Positions 1-8,499 are shown, numbered from the stretch's first letter. The stretch: DNA of 64,000 bases from Streptomyces cynarae (GCF_025642135.1 NZ_CP106793.1:4406001-4470000); one strand, 5' to 3'. Notes: generated from the letters alone by a model not told the origin. A program made the numbers and translations.

Positions 1-182
1 CCGGCTTCATGGACTCCCAGGGCGCCCGCCTCGTCCAGGACGTACGGTCCCGGCTGCCCGCGCGGGTCGGGGTACGGGTGGTGGCGGCACCGCTCGGCGT
101 CCCGAGCCGCGTCCTGGAGCTGACCGGGGTACGACGGGACGTGCCCGTGTACGACAGCCTGGCGGAGGCGTTGGAGTCCTGA
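1..182 (+). CDS. STAS-domain anti-sigma factor antagonist, C-terminal fragment
   Basis: The gene enters from the left edge; the frame starts at base 3 and ends with TGA at 180-182. The visible 59 residues read like the second half of a STAS domain: an F-M-D-S-Q-G stretch where anti-anti-sigma factors carry the phosphorylatable Ser in D-S-x-G, then L-E-L-T-G and the terminal V-Y-D-S-L-A-E-A-L helix. Family members bind anti-sigma ATPases of the RsbW type in partner switching. Two such ATPases occur elsewhere in this window, but nothing here links them to this gene. The N-terminus and promoter lie outside the window. Confidence 0.65.
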   Translation, partial: GFMDSQGARLVQDVRSRLPARVGVRVVAAPLGVPSRVLELTGVRRDVPVYDSLAEALES

Positions 183-238
183 AGCCGACGTGCGGTCGTA
201 GGCACGACAGGGTCAGCCTCGGCACGGCCCGGTGCCTC

Positions 239-244
239 TAGGCT
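239..244 (+). promoter_or_regulatory. -10 element for a leaderless transcript
   Basis: TAGGCT lies exactly 6 bases before the ATG at 251, so transcription would start at or next to the A of the start codon. No Shine-Dalgarno sequence precedes this ATG, which agrees with leaderless translation. No convincing -35 box is visible. Confidence 0.5.
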
Positions 245-250
245 GCGGGC

Positions 251-724
251 ATGGCACCGAACATCGCGACCAACACCGACGTGTCCCTGGACGAGTTGCT
301 GGACTTCGTGCGCCCCCGTCACCGCGCGATCCTGCTGACCCGCCGCGCGGACGGCAGCCCCCAGGGGTCGCCGCTGACCTGCGGCGTCGACGACTCGGGG
401 CGGATCGTCGTCTCCACGTACCCGGAGCGCGCCAAGACCCGCAACGCCAAGCGGGACGAGCGGGTCAGCATCATCGTGCTCAGTGACGACTGGAACGGGC
501 CCTGGGTCCAGATCGACGGCACGGCCGAGGTCATCGACACGCCGGAGTCCGTCGAACCGCTCGTCGAGTACTACCGCAACATCGCGGGCGAGCACCCGGA
601 CTGGGACGAGTACCGCCGGGCCATGGTCAAGCAGGGCAAGTCGATCATCCGGATCACCCCCGTGCGCTGGGGTCCCGTGGCGACGGGCGGCTTCCCGGCC
701 CGTCTGGTCTCCTCCGAGGACTGA
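251..724 (+). CDS. PPOX-class F420- or FMN-dependent oxidoreductase (split-barrel fold)
   Basis: 157 residues, the usual length for small pyridoxamine-phosphate-oxidase-like split-barrel proteins of the Rv1155 type. It starts with a helix, then the flavin-site strand pattern A-I-L-L-T-R-R-A-D-G-S-P-Q-G-S-P-L, then V-V-S-T-Y-P-E-R-A-K-T-R-N followed by V-S-I-I-V-L, and a W-V-Q-I-D-G-T-A-E-V-I strand; these are typical of actinobacterial F420-binding members. Cytosolic, with no signal peptide. The family reduces diverse substrates with F420H2 or FMNH2; the substrate here cannot be read from sequence. Start chosen at the ATG 6 bases after the -10 box. Confidence 0.8.
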   Translation: MAPNIATNTDVSLDELLDFVRPRHRAILLTRRADGSPQGSPLTCGVDDSGRIVVSTYPERAKTRNAKRDERVSIIVLSDDWNGPWVQIDGTAEVIDTPESVEPLVEYYRNIAGEHPDWDEYRRAMVKQGKSIIRITPVRWGPVATGGFPARLVSSED

Positions 725-760
725 CAGCCTGCGTACGGGCCCTCGGGTCCAGGTACGGCC

Positions 761-1510
761 CTATCCCCGGGCGACCATCGCCTCGATCCCCGCGATGAGC
801 GTCTCCAGCGCGAAGGCGAAGTCCCGCTCGCGCATCTCCTCCACCGTGTCGCCGCCGCGGGCCTGCATGAGGTCCGCGGACCGGTGCACGACCTCGCTCA
901 GGTCGGGGCTCTCGGTCACCGCGCTCATGGCGTGGCGGAAGTACTCGTCCTGGCTCAGCCCGGCCGCCGCGCAGCGCGCGATGAAGTGACCCTCGATCGT
1001 GCCGAAGCCGTACACGAACTGGAAGACCGCCGAGATCGCGCCCATCCGGCCGTGCGCCGGCAGCCCGGTCAGCCGGATCACCCGCTGCACGGCGAGCGAG
1101 AAGGCGACCGCGTGCGGGCCGATGTTGAGGAAGGTCCCGGCGAGCGGGGACAACCAGGGATGGCGCACCAGCAGCGCCCGGTACTCGGCGGCGAGATCCC
1201 GCAGCTGGTCGCGCCAGTCCTCGTCGGTGTCGCCGGCGGGCAGCCGTACCTCTCCGAAGGCCGCGTCCAACGCCAGCTCCAGCAGGTCGTCCTTGGTGTC
1301 CACGTACCAGTAGACGGACATCGCCGTCACGTCGAGCTCGGCGGCCAGCCGCCGCATCGAGAACCTGGCGAGTCCCTCGGCGTCCAGCAGCCGTACGGTC
1401 GCCTCGGTGATCCGCTCCCGGTCCAGCCCTGAGGGCTGCCCGCCCCCGCGCCCGCCACGGCGCGCCTTGCCCTCCAGCCAGACGCTGGTCCGCTGGGCTG
1501 CCTTCACCAT
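761..1510 (-). CDS. TetR family transcriptional regulator
   Basis: 249 residues. The N-terminus has a basic tail, then an HTH (T-E-A-T-V-R-L-L-D-A-E-G, F-S-M-R-R-L-A-A-E-L-D-V-T-A-M-S-V-Y-W-Y-V) followed by the K-D-D-L-L-E-L-A-L-D helix of TetR proteins. The long C-terminal half resembles the TetR_C ligand-binding domain of tetracycline-repressor-like proteins. Start set at the ATG at 1510, preceded by GGAAAGG; an in-frame extension upstream has no ribosome site and poor protein character. The nearest target by position is its own promoter, where inverted repeats lie at 1596-1617. Ligand unknown. Confidence 0.85.
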   Translation of the reverse strand: MVKAAQRTSVWLEGKARRGGRGGGQPSGLDRERITEATVRLLDAEGLARFSMRRLAAELDVTAMSVYWYVDTKDDLLELALDAAFGEVRLPAGDTDEDWRDQLRDLAAEYRALLVRHPWLSPLAGTFLNIGPHAVAFSLAVQRVIRLTGLPAHGRMGAISAVFQFVYGFGTIEGHFIARCAAAGLSQDEYFRHAMSAVTESPDLSEVVHRSADLMQARGGDTVEEMRERDFAFALETLIAGIEAMVARG

Positions 1511-1595
1511 GGCACACCTTTCCCGACATTCCGCTCCCAGGCGACCGCCACCTCCCGAGTCTTCCCGCTCCGCCCGACGCAGCAACGCCGCCGCA

Positions 1596-1617
1596 TCTCA
1601 CGGTGAGTTGCGTGAGA
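1596..1617. promoter_or_regulatory. Candidate TetR operator
   Basis: TCTCAC and GTGAGA form a 6-bp inverted repeat with a 10-bp spacer, and CTCAC-G-GTGAG is nested inside it. It lies about 90 bp upstream of the tetR start, the usual place for autorepression. Binding by this regulator is inferred. Confidence 0.35.
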
Positions 1618-1682
1618 CACGGTGGCGCAAAAGCGGGTGGGCCGGGCATGGGTGCCCGGCCCACCGCTCGGTGCTGGAACCG

Positions 1683-3935
1683 TCAGCTGCTGCTCGAGCC
1701 GCCGCTCGTCTTCTGCGTGAGGTCGTAGAAGGTGGCCGAACCGACCGTCACCTTCTTGAAGTTCTGCTGCACCCACGAACTGATCTTCGACGCGACGTTG
1801 GAGCCGCCGTTGCTGCCCCCGCCGCCGAAGCCGCCGCCCGAGATGAAGTAGTGGATCTTTCCTTCCGCCACGTACTTCTGGAACTGGGCCAGCGTCGGGG
1901 ACGGATCGCTGCCGTTGAAGCCGCCGATCGCCATCACCGGGTCGCCGGTGGCGAGCTGGTAGCTCGCGGCGTTCTGCGAGCCGATGGACGCCGCGACCCA
2001 GGTGTAGTCGCTCGCGTCCTTCTCCAGCAGCGTCTTGGCCGCGGAGCTGACGTTCGCCCCGTTGAGCAGGCCGCCGATGCCGCCACCGCCCATGCCGCCG
2101 TCACCCGTGCGCCCGCCGCCGGGGAAGCCCTGCCCGCCGTTCTGGCCCTGCGTGCTGCCGTTGCCCTGCTGCTGGTTCTGGCCCGGCATACCGCCGCCAG
2201 GGAACCCGCCGGCGCCGGTGCCGCCGCCGGGGAAGCCCTGCCGGCCGTTCTGGCCCTGCGTGGTGCCGTTGCCCTGCTGCTGGTTCTGGCCCGGCGTGCC
2301 GCCGCGCATGCCGCCGCCGCCCGGGCCGCCGCGACCGCCGAAGCCCATGCTGCTCGCGCCCGCCGGACCGGCCGTGACGATCGACCCGGTGTGGCCCTGG
2401 TTCACGGTGGTGAGGGTGTACGCGGTCGGACCCGCGAGCGCGGCCACGAAGCCGAGGGCCACCGCCGCGAGCGCGAGTTGCCGTCCGAGCCGGGCCACGA
2501 AGACGAGCCCCAGGGCGGCGACCAGACCGCCGACGAGGACCAGCCACTTCAGCCAGGGCAGGTAGTCCGGGGTGCGGTTGAGGAGCACGTACCCCCAGGC
2601 CGCGCTCGCCGTTGCGGTGGCCGCGAGCGTGAGCGACGCCCACGTCCTCGACCGCTCCTCCCACAGGACCGTGACGCCCATGCCGACCAGGGCGGCGATG
2701 TAGGGGGCGAGGGCCACCGTGTAGTACTGGTGGAAGATGCCCGCCATGTAGCTGAAGATCACGGCGGTCATCAGCAGCGAGCCGCCCCAGGCGAGGAACG
2801 AGCCCCGGACCAGGTCCGTGCGCCCCGCCTTCCGGGTGAGCACCAGGCCCGCGACGAGCAGGATCAGCGCCGCCGGGAGCAGCCAGGAGATCTGGGAGCC
2901 GATCTCGGAGTTGAACATGCGGTCCCAGCCGGTCGCGCCCCACTGGCCGCCGTTGCCGCCGCCACCGCCGCCCACGCTGCCGGTCTCGTCGCCGTTGATG
3001 CGGCCCAGGCCGTTGTAGCCGAAGGTCAGCTCCAGGAAGGAGTTGTTCTGCGAGCCGCCGATGTACGGGCGGGAGGACGCCGGCCACAGCTCGACGATCG
3101 CGACCCACCAGCCGCCGGAGACGACCAGCGCGACGGTCGCGAGGCCCAGTTGCGCGAGCCGTTTCCTCAGCCTCACCGGCGCGCAGACACCGTAGACGAG
3201 CGCCAGCGCGGGCAGGATCAGGAACGCCTGAAGGGTCTTCGTGAGGAAGGCGAAGCCGACCGCGACGCCCGCCCACACCAGCCACTTGGTGCGGCCGTCC
3301 TCCAGTCCCCGGACGACGAAATAGACGGTGAGCGCCATCAGCAGCGCGAGCAGCGCGTCCGGGTTGTTGAACCGGAACATCAGCGCCGCGACCGGGGTGA
3401 GCGCGAGCACCGCGCCCGCGATCAGACCGGCCGCCGGGCTGAACCTGCGCCGGACGGCCGCGTACACCACGGCGACCGTGAGGACGCCCATGACGACCTC
3501 GGGAACCAGGATCGCCCACGAGTTGAGGCCGAAGATCCTGACCGACAGGGCCATCGGCCACAGCGATGCCGGGGGCTTGTCGACGGTGATGGCGTTGCCC
3601 GCGTCCAGCGAGCCGAAGAAGAACGCCTTCCAGGACTTGCTGCCGGCCTGGACCGCCGCCGAGTAGAAGGAGTTGGCGTACCCGGAGGCGCTCAGGTCGT
3701 ACAGGTACAGCAGCCCCGTGGCGAGCAGCAGGCCGAGGAACGCGGGGCGCGCCCAGCGGGGGTCCTCGGGCCGGCCGCGCCAGAGTCTGCGCGTGAGCGG
3801 CTGCTGGGGCTCACCGGCTCCGGGGGCGGGGGCCGGTGGCGTGGCGGGTGTCTGCGGGGGAGCGGTCGGGGGCGGCCCCCAGGCGTGGGGGGTCGCACCC
3901 CCCTGGTGGGTCGACTGTTCGTAGTGCGTGGTCAT
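1683..3935 (-). CDS. GT39/ArnT-like membrane glycosyltransferase (YkcB-type)
   Basis: 750 residues. After a Pro-rich cytoplasmic leader come about 10-12 hydrophobic segments. The first loop carries D-K-P-P, with an acidic residue and Pro pair typical of GT-C enzymes that take sugar from a polyprenyl-phosphate carrier. From roughly residue 510 the protein becomes an extracytoplasmic low-complexity region with two 36-residue Gly/Gln/Asn repeats (PGQNQQQGNG core; DNA repeat spacing 108 bp around 2121 and 2229), ending in a small globular domain with V-M-A-I-G-G-F-N-G. The ATG overlaps the TGA of the upstream GT2-GtrA gene by 4 bp and has a GAGGGA ribosome site. Together with that gene it fits a three-component glycosylation system: charged lipid, flippase, transferase. 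Acceptor unknown. Confidence 0.85.
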   Translation of the reverse strand: MTTHYEQSTHQGGATPHAWGPPPTAPPQTPATPPAPAPGAGEPQQPLTRRLWRGRPEDPRWARPAFLGLLLATGLLYLYDLSASGYANSFYSAAVQAGSKSWKAFFFGSLDAGNAITVDKPPASLWPMALSVRIFGLNSWAILVPEVVMGVLTVAVVYAAVRRRFSPAAGLIAGAVLALTPVAALMFRFNNPDALLALLMALTVYFVVRGLEDGRTKWLVWAGVAVGFAFLTKTLQAFLILPALALVYGVCAPVRLRKRLAQLGLATVALVVSGGWWVAIVELWPASSRPYIGGSQNNSFLELTFGYNGLGRINGDETGSVGGGGGGNGGQWGATGWDRMFNSEIGSQISWLLPAALILLVAGLVLTRKAGRTDLVRGSFLAWGGSLLMTAVIFSYMAGIFHQYYTVALAPYIAALVGMGVTVLWEERSRTWASLTLAATATASAAWGYVLLNRTPDYLPWLKWLVLVGGLVAALGLVFVARLGRQLALAAVALGFVAALAGPTAYTLTTVNQGHTGSIVTAGPAGASSMGFGGRGGPGGGGMRGGTPGQNQQQGNGTTQGQNGRQGFPGGGTGAGGFPGGGMPGQNQQQGNGSTQGQNGGQGFPGGGRTGDGGMGGGGIGGLLNGANVSSAAKTLLEKDASDYTWVAASIGSQNAASYQLATGDPVMAIGGFNGSDPSPTLAQFQKYVAEGKIHYFISGGGFGGGGSNGGSNVASKISSWVQQNFKKVTVGSATFYDLTQKTSGGSSSS

Positions 3936-5425
3936 CGCAGGTCCCTCGGGTCGGTGTCCTGCGGGCGCACCGGCTGCAGCGGCACAGTGGCGTCCCTCCA
4001 GGGGGTGCGGTCCGCGTCGGCACCGGCGCGGAAGGGGGTGGTGTCGTACTCGGTGTCGTACTCGGTGTCGTACGAGGACTGCGGCGCCGGGTGGCGCCGG
4101 GGCAGCGGCGGGAGCGGCTGGTACACGGGCGTCCCGGGGGTGTGACGCCGGTGGTGCACCTCGGCCTGGGGGGTCGGGGTGTCGTCGCGGCGGTCCGGGA
4201 ACACCCAGGCCCTGAAGAGCAGGAACCGCAGCACGGTCGCCGCGAGGTTGGCGGCGATCAGCACCGCCAACTCGGTGGAGTGCGCCGGGTTGCTCGTCGC
4301 CGCGTTCAGGGCGGCGAGGGAGCCGCTGGTCAGGGCGAGGCCGATGCCGAAGACCACCAGGCCCTGCGCCTGATGGCGGACGGCGCCGCCCCTGCCGCGG
4401 ACGCCGAAGGTGAGCCGTCGGTTGGCCGCCGTGTTGGCGATCGCCGAGACCAGCAGGGCGAGCGCGTTGGCGATCTGCGAGCCGGAGAACTGCCGGAAGA
4501 CGCTGTAGAGCAGCAGATAGAACAGGGTGGACAGGCCGCCGACCACGCAGAAGCCGACGAGCTGGCGGGCCAGGCCCCCCGGAACGCCTCTGAGGTCGCG
4601 GTCGCGCGGATCGTCACCGAACGGCCGGGCCAGCCGGTCCAGCGGCAGCGAACCGCCGGCCAGCGCCTTGCCGATGCGCCACACGCCCTTGAGGTCGTCG
4701 GTCGCGGTCTTCACGATGTTCACCGTGGAGTTCGGGTCGTCGACCCAGTCGACGGGCACCTCGTGGATGCGCAGCCCCGCGCGCTCGGCGAGCACCAGCA
4801 TCTCGGTGTCGAAGAACCAGCCGGTGTCCTCCACCAGCGGCAGCAGCACCTGGGCCACATCACGGCGGATCGCCTTGAAGCCGCACTGCGCGTCGGAGAA
4901 CCGGGCCTGCAGCGAGCCGCGCAGGATGAGGTTGTAGGCACGGCTGATGAACTCCCGCTTGGGGCCGCGCACGACCCGGGAGCTGCGGGCGAGCCGGGAG
5001 CCGATCGCCAGGTCGGAGTGACCGGAGATCAGCGGCGCGACCAGCGGGAGGAGTGCGTTGAGGTCGGTGGACAGGTCCACGTCCATGTAGGCGAGGACCG
5101 GGGCGTCCGAGGCGGACCAGACGGTCCGCAGCGCCCGGCCGCGGCCCTTCTGCTCCAGCCGGAAGGACCTCACCTCGGGGATCCGCTCCTCCAGCCGCGC
5201 CGCCACCTGCGGGGTGGTGTCCGTGGACGCGTTGTCCGCGATCGTGATGCGGAACGCGTACGGGAACGTGCGCTTGAGGTGCTCGTGCAGTCTGAGCACA
5301 CATGGCTGGAGGTCCTTCTCCTCGTTGTAGACGGGGATCACTACGTCCAGGACAGGCGTACCGGCTCCTGCGGCCGGGAGGTGCTCCCGCGCCGGCAGGG
5401 TGCCGGGAGAAGAGTCGGTTCGCAT
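3932..5425 (-). CDS. GT2 polyprenyl-phosphate glycosyltransferase fused to GtrA flippase
   Basis: 497 residues. Residues about 30-270 are a family 2 glycosyltransferase (V-V-I-P-V-Y-N-E-E, A-D-N-A-S-T-D-T-T, and the D-V-D metal motif in M-D-V-D-L-S-T-D). The C-terminal half has four membrane helices of a GtrA domain, which is thought to flip polyprenyl-phosphate-sugar. The tail ends in Y-D-T-E repeats coded by a 12-bp DNA repeat near 4045. The product should charge undecaprenyl phosphate and present the sugar outside for the GT39 enzyme. Start set at ATG 5425, 14 bases after the kinase stop; a TTG at 5443 overlapping that stop is the alternative. The ATG sits in the loop of a perfect hairpin (5407-5441). 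Confidence 0.85.
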   Translation of the reverse strand: MRTDSSPGTLPAREHLPAAGAGTPVLDVVIPVYNEEKDLQPCVLRLHEHLKRTFPYAFRITIADNASTDTTPQVAARLEERIPEVRSFRLEQKGRGRALRTVWSASDAPVLAYMDVDLSTDLNALLPLVAPLISGHSDLAIGSRLARSSRVVRGPKREFISRAYNLILRGSLQARFSDAQCGFKAIRRDVAQVLLPLVEDTGWFFDTEMLVLAERAGLRIHEVPVDWVDDPNSTVNIVKTATDDLKGVWRIGKALAGGSLPLDRLARPFGDDPRDRDLRGVPGGLARQLVGFCVVGGLSTLFYLLLYSVFRQFSGSQIANALALLVSAIANTAANRRLTFGVRGRGGAVRHQAQGLVVFGIGLALTSGSLAALNAATSNPAHSTELAVLIAANLAATVLRFLLFRAWVFPDRRDDTPTPQAEVHHRRHTPGTPVYQPLPPLPRRHPAPQSSYDTEYDTEYDTTPFRAGADADRTPWRDATVPLQPVRPQDTDPRDLR

Positions 5426-5441
5426 GGAACCGACTCTTCTC
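5407..5441 (-). promoter_or_regulatory. Start-codon hairpin: 15-bp perfect inverted repeat with a 5-nt loop
   Basis: Arms 5407-5421 and 5427-5441 are perfect reverse complements (GAACCGACTCTTCTC on the plus strand for the right arm), with loop 5422-5426. On the minus-strand mRNA the loop reads CATGC, so the glycosyltransferase ATG is in the loop, the purine-rich ribosome site (GAGAAGAG) is in the 5' arm and the kinase stop codon is at its base. Likely roles are translational coupling or control; a protein-binding palindrome is also possible. Confidence 0.6.
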
Positions 5442-7104
5442 AAGCGCCCTGTTGCACCCGTGTGGTGGCGCTGTGCTGTGCCTGTGAGTGCTGTTGCCAG
5501 GCCGTTTCGGGGGCCGGTGAGGGCACGCGCGGGGTCGGCGGCGGCAGGTGCACGGTGAACACCGTGTGCCCGGGGACGCTGTCGACGGTGACGGCGCCGC
5601 CGTGCGCGGTCGCCACGGCCTGCACGATGGCGAGCCCGAGGCCGGTGGAGCCGGTGGCCCGGGAGCGCGCGGAGTCACCGCGCGCGAACCGCTCGAAGAC
5701 GTGCGGCAGCAGATCGGGCGGGATGCCCTGCCCGTCGTCCTGGACGTCCACGCACAGCCACGGTCCGCGCCGCTGCACGCGTGCGGTGACGGTCGTGCCG
5801 GGCGGGGTGTGGGTCCGGGCGTTGGCGAGCAGGTTGACGAGCACCTGTTGCAGTCGCGCGGCATCCGCCGACACGAGCGCGGGCTCGTCGGGCAGTTCGA
5901 GCCGCCAGTTGTGGCCGGGGCCCGCGGCGCGCGCGTCGCTGACGGTGTCCACGACGAGCGGGACGAGGTCGGTCTGCTCGAACTGGAGCGGGCGGCCGGC
6001 ATCCAGCCGGGCGAGCAGCAGCAGGTCCTCGACGAGGAGGGTCATGCGCCCGGCCTCGGACTCGATCCGTCCGAGGGCGTGCCGGGTGTCGGGGCCCTGT
6101 TCCTCGCGTCCCCGTCTGGTCAGCTCGGCGTACCCCCGGATGGAGGCCAGCGGCGTGCGCAGCTCGTGACTGGCGTCCGCGACGAACTGCCGTACCCGCA
6201 TCTCGCTCTGCTGCCGCGCGTGCAGGGCGCCGTGGACGTGGTCGAGCATGCGGTTGAGGGCGGCCCCGACCTGCCCGACCTCGGTGTGCGGATCGGTCTC
6301 GGACTCCGGGACCCGCTCGTTGAGGGTCACCTCGCCGGTGTGCAGCGGGAGTTCGGAGACACGGGTGGCCGTCGCGGCGACCTTGCGCAGCGGCCGCAGG
6401 GCGATCCCCACGAGCACGGAACCGGCGATACCGGCGGCGACGAGGCCGGCGGCTGTGACGCTGACCTCGACGATGACGAGGGTGTCGATGGTGTTGGTGA
6501 CGCCCCTGGTGGGCAGGGCGACGTAGAAGTTGCCGTGGGCGCCGGTGACGTACTTGGCGCGGTAGTCCCCGAGCCCCGGGAGCGTGACGGTGTGCACCTT
6601 GCCGTCACGGGGGACGGAGCCGAGCGCGGAGGTCTGCGCCTGGGACAACTCGACGGCCTTCATCCGCTCGAAGCCGGAGCTGCTGGAGGAGACCTCCTTC
6701 TTGATGACCGCCCTCGTGACGGCACCGGTGGAGTCCGTCTGGGCGGCGACGGTGTCGGGTTGCGCCGGTCCCTTGGTGACGAAGTCGTCCAGCCTGTCCT
6801 GCGCCGTCGCGGTGCCGGAGGAGTTCCCCGCCGCACCGCCGTTCAGGTTGTCCGGGCCGCCCGGACGACCGTTGCCGAGGCCGGACAGGCTGCCCCCGGG
6901 CGGACCCGAGACGCCCTTGCCGACATCGGCCACCTGCCCGTCCAGCTCCCCGTAGAGGTGCTGCCCCAGCGCGATGGTCGTCACGGTGCCGATCACGGCG
7001 CACACCACGGCGATCAGACTGACCGCCGAGACGACGAGCCGCGTCCGCAGCGTGCGCGGCTGTCGTCCTCGCCTCTGCGTACGCGGTCGTCGTCGCCTGC
7101 TCAT
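5440..7104 (-). CDS. Sensor histidine kinase of an OmpR-class two-component system
   Basis: 554 residues. Basic N-terminus, membrane helix about residues 16-45, an extracytoplasmic domain of about 180 residues with a Gly/Pro/Asn-rich stretch, second helix, HAMP linker, then the H box A-S-H-E-L-R-T-P-L, N box V-L-V-N-L-L-A-N-A, and G boxes D-D-G-Q-G-I-P and S-T-G-L-G-L-A-I-V. All catalytic residues are present. ATG 7104 overlaps the stop of the response regulator by 4 bp, so the pair is translationally coupled. An upstream in-frame extension would run through the regulator gene and is rejected. Signal unknown; the glycosyltransferases downstream suggest envelope sensing. Confidence 0.93.
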   Translation of the reverse strand: MSRRRRPRTQRRGRQPRTLRTRLVVSAVSLIAVVCAVIGTVTTIALGQHLYGELDGQVADVGKGVSGPPGGSLSGLGNGRPGGPDNLNGGAAGNSSGTATAQDRLDDFVTKGPAQPDTVAAQTDSTGAVTRAVIKKEVSSSSSGFERMKAVELSQAQTSALGSVPRDGKVHTVTLPGLGDYRAKYVTGAHGNFYVALPTRGVTNTIDTLVIVEVSVTAAGLVAAGIAGSVLVGIALRPLRKVAATATRVSELPLHTGEVTLNERVPESETDPHTEVGQVGAALNRMLDHVHGALHARQQSEMRVRQFVADASHELRTPLASIRGYAELTRRGREEQGPDTRHALGRIESEAGRMTLLVEDLLLLARLDAGRPLQFEQTDLVPLVVDTVSDARAAGPGHNWRLELPDEPALVSADAARLQQVLVNLLANARTHTPPGTTVTARVQRRGPWLCVDVQDDGQGIPPDLLPHVFERFARGDSARSRATGSTGLGLAIVQAVATAHGGAVTVDSVPGHTVFTVHLPPPTPRVPSPAPETAWQQHSQAQHSATTRVQQGA

Positions 7105-7841
7105 GACGCCGCGGGTTTGATCATGTAGCCGGCGCCGCGCCGGGTGTGGATCATCGGCTCGCGGCCCGCGTCGATCTTCCTGCGCAGGTACGATATGTAG
7201 AGCTCCACGACGTTGGCCTGACCACCGAAGTCGTACGACCACACGCGGTCGAGGATCTGCGCCTTGCTGAGCACGCGCCGCGGGTTGCGCATCAGGAAAC
7301 GCAGCAGTTCGAACTCGGTGGCGGTGAGGTGGATGTTGTCCCCGCCCCGGGACACCTCGTGGCTGTCCTCGTCGAGCATGAGGTCCCCGACGACCAGCAC
7401 CGAGTCGGAGCGGCGGTCGGCGGCACCGGACCGCCGGATCAGCCCGCGCAGCCGGGCCACGACCTCTTCCAGGCTGAACGGCTTGGTGACGTAGTCGTCG
7501 CCGCCGGCCGTCAGCCCCGCGATCCGGTCCTCGACGGCGTCCTTGGCGGTGAGGAACAGCACCGGCACGTCGGGCAGTTCGCGCCGCAGCCGGCCGAGGA
7601 CGGTCAGGCCGTCCATGTCCGGGAGCATCATGTCGAGCACGACGGCGTCGGGCCGGAACTCGCGCGCGGTCTGCACCGCGCCCTGTCCGTCACCCGCACT
7701 GCGGATCTGCCAGCCTTCGTAACGAAGGGCCATGGACAGCAGTTCGGTGATCGACAGCTCGTCGTCCACCACCAGCACTCGGACGGGGCTCCCGTCCGGC
7801 CTCAGCAGTTCGGTGCGCCCCTGGGGCGAGGTCGTGGTCAT
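7101..7841 (-). CDS. OmpR/PhoB-family response regulator
   Basis: 246 residues. Receiver domain with the acidic pocket V-V-D-D-E, phospho-acceptor Asp in V-L-D-M-M-L-P-D-M-D-G, Thr in L-F-L-T-A-K and Lys in V-T-K-P-F; then a winged-helix DNA-binding domain ending in the V-E-L-Y-I-S-Y-L-R-R-K-I recognition helix region and R-G-A-G-Y-M. Start at ATG 7841, after AAGGTG. It is the first gene of the operon RR-HK-GT2/GtrA-GT39. Inverted and direct CTGAGA-type repeats just upstream may be its own binding sites. Confidence 0.95.
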   Translation of the reverse strand: MTTTSPQGRTELLRPDGSPVRVLVVDDELSITELLSMALRYEGWQIRSAGDGQGAVQTAREFRPDAVVLDMMLPDMDGLTVLGRLRRELPDVPVLFLTAKDAVEDRIAGLTAGGDDYVTKPFSLEEVVARLRGLIRRSGAADRRSDSVLVVGDLMLDEDSHEVSRGGDNIHLTATEFELLRFLMRNPRRVLSKAQILDRVWSYDFGGQANVVELYISYLRRKIDAGREPMIHTRRGAGYMIKPAAS

Positions 7842-7896
7842 GGTGGACACCTTGTCGAGGTCCTCTGAGAGCGCCCTTTCACGAATCTGTGATTTT

Positions 7897-7924
7897 CCTG
7901 AGAAACACACAGGCGTCTCTCAGG
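7897..7924. promoter_or_regulatory. Candidate response-regulator binding site
   Basis: CCTGAGA (7897-7903) is inverted as TCTCAGG (7918-7924), and a further CTCTGAGAG lies near 7863. All fall in the 155-bp region upstream of the two-component operon. The repeated CTGAGA core is the kind of arrangement OmpR-family dimers bind; autoregulation is inferred only from position. Confidence 0.35.
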
Positions 7925-7996
7925 GAACTCCTGGGCAGATCCGTTGACCCGGCGTCAGAGGACCGACGCACGACGGCCCTGCGGCGACCGTCCCGT

Positions 7997-8353
7997 TCAC
8001 TCACGCGTCGGCACCCGCTCGAACGTATGGCTGCGCTCGACCTTGGCGACGTGCACGGTGTACGCCTCGTACCACTGGGCGCGCCCGCGCTTCTGGGCGG
8101 CGCGGTGCTCCAGGTCGCTCCGCCACTCCTCGATGGCGGCCAGGTCCCGGAAGTACCCGACCGTGATCCCCAGGCCGCCCGGTGTCCGGGCTTGGTCCAT
8201 CCCGAGGAACCCGGGGACCTCTGTGACGAGTTCTTCCAGCCGCTCGGCGGTGTCCCCGTACCCGTCGCCGTCCTCGGTCCGCACGGAGGTGAAGACGACG
8301 GCGTAGTAAGGGGGTTCATGGGCGGTGACAGGCGCAACGCGGTGATCGCTCAT
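7997..8353 (-). CDS. Antibiotic biosynthesis monooxygenase (ABM) fold protein
   Basis: 118 residues. The pattern Y-Y-A-V-V-F-T-S, L-V-T-E-V-P-G-F-L-G-M-D, G-I-T-V-G-Y-F-R-D-L-A-A-I-E-E-W-R and H-R-A-A-Q-K-R-G matches the dimeric alpha+beta barrel of ABM-domain proteins (quinone- or heme-degrading mono-oxygenases and many uncharacterised enzymes). No biosynthetic genes lie beside it, so an antibiotic role is not supported here; general stress or housekeeping is as likely. Start set at ATG 8353; longer in-frame starts lack a ribosome site. Confidence 0.75.
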   Translation of the reverse strand: MSDHRVAPVTAHEPPYYAVVFTSVRTEDGDGYGDTAERLEELVTEVPGFLGMDQARTPGGLGITVGYFRDLAAIEEWRSDLEHRAAQKRGRAQWYEAYTVHVAKVERSHTFERVPTRE

Positions 8354-8499
8354 GTCGCCACGATCGGCCACGGCGGCACGGACGTCCAGCCCCTTTCCGG
8401 ACGCCGAGCCGAACCGGGCGTCCCGACAGGACCGGAGGGGGGATCCGGGCGGCGACCAAGCGGGGTCCGGCTGTCGGCCGGCAAGCAAGGAAGCCGCTG

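Noticed and set aside
761..1585. Longer start for the TetR regulator
   Set aside because: The extra residues are Gly/Arg-rich with no ribosome site, while ATG 1510 has GGAAAGG upstream.
1407..4145. 900-codon plus-strand open frame opposite the GT39 gene
   Set aside because: A shadow of the GC-biased minus-strand genes; composition Arg/Ala/Gly/Glu-rich with no domains. The same holds for other long opposite-strand frames such as 3836-6169 and 15553-18861.
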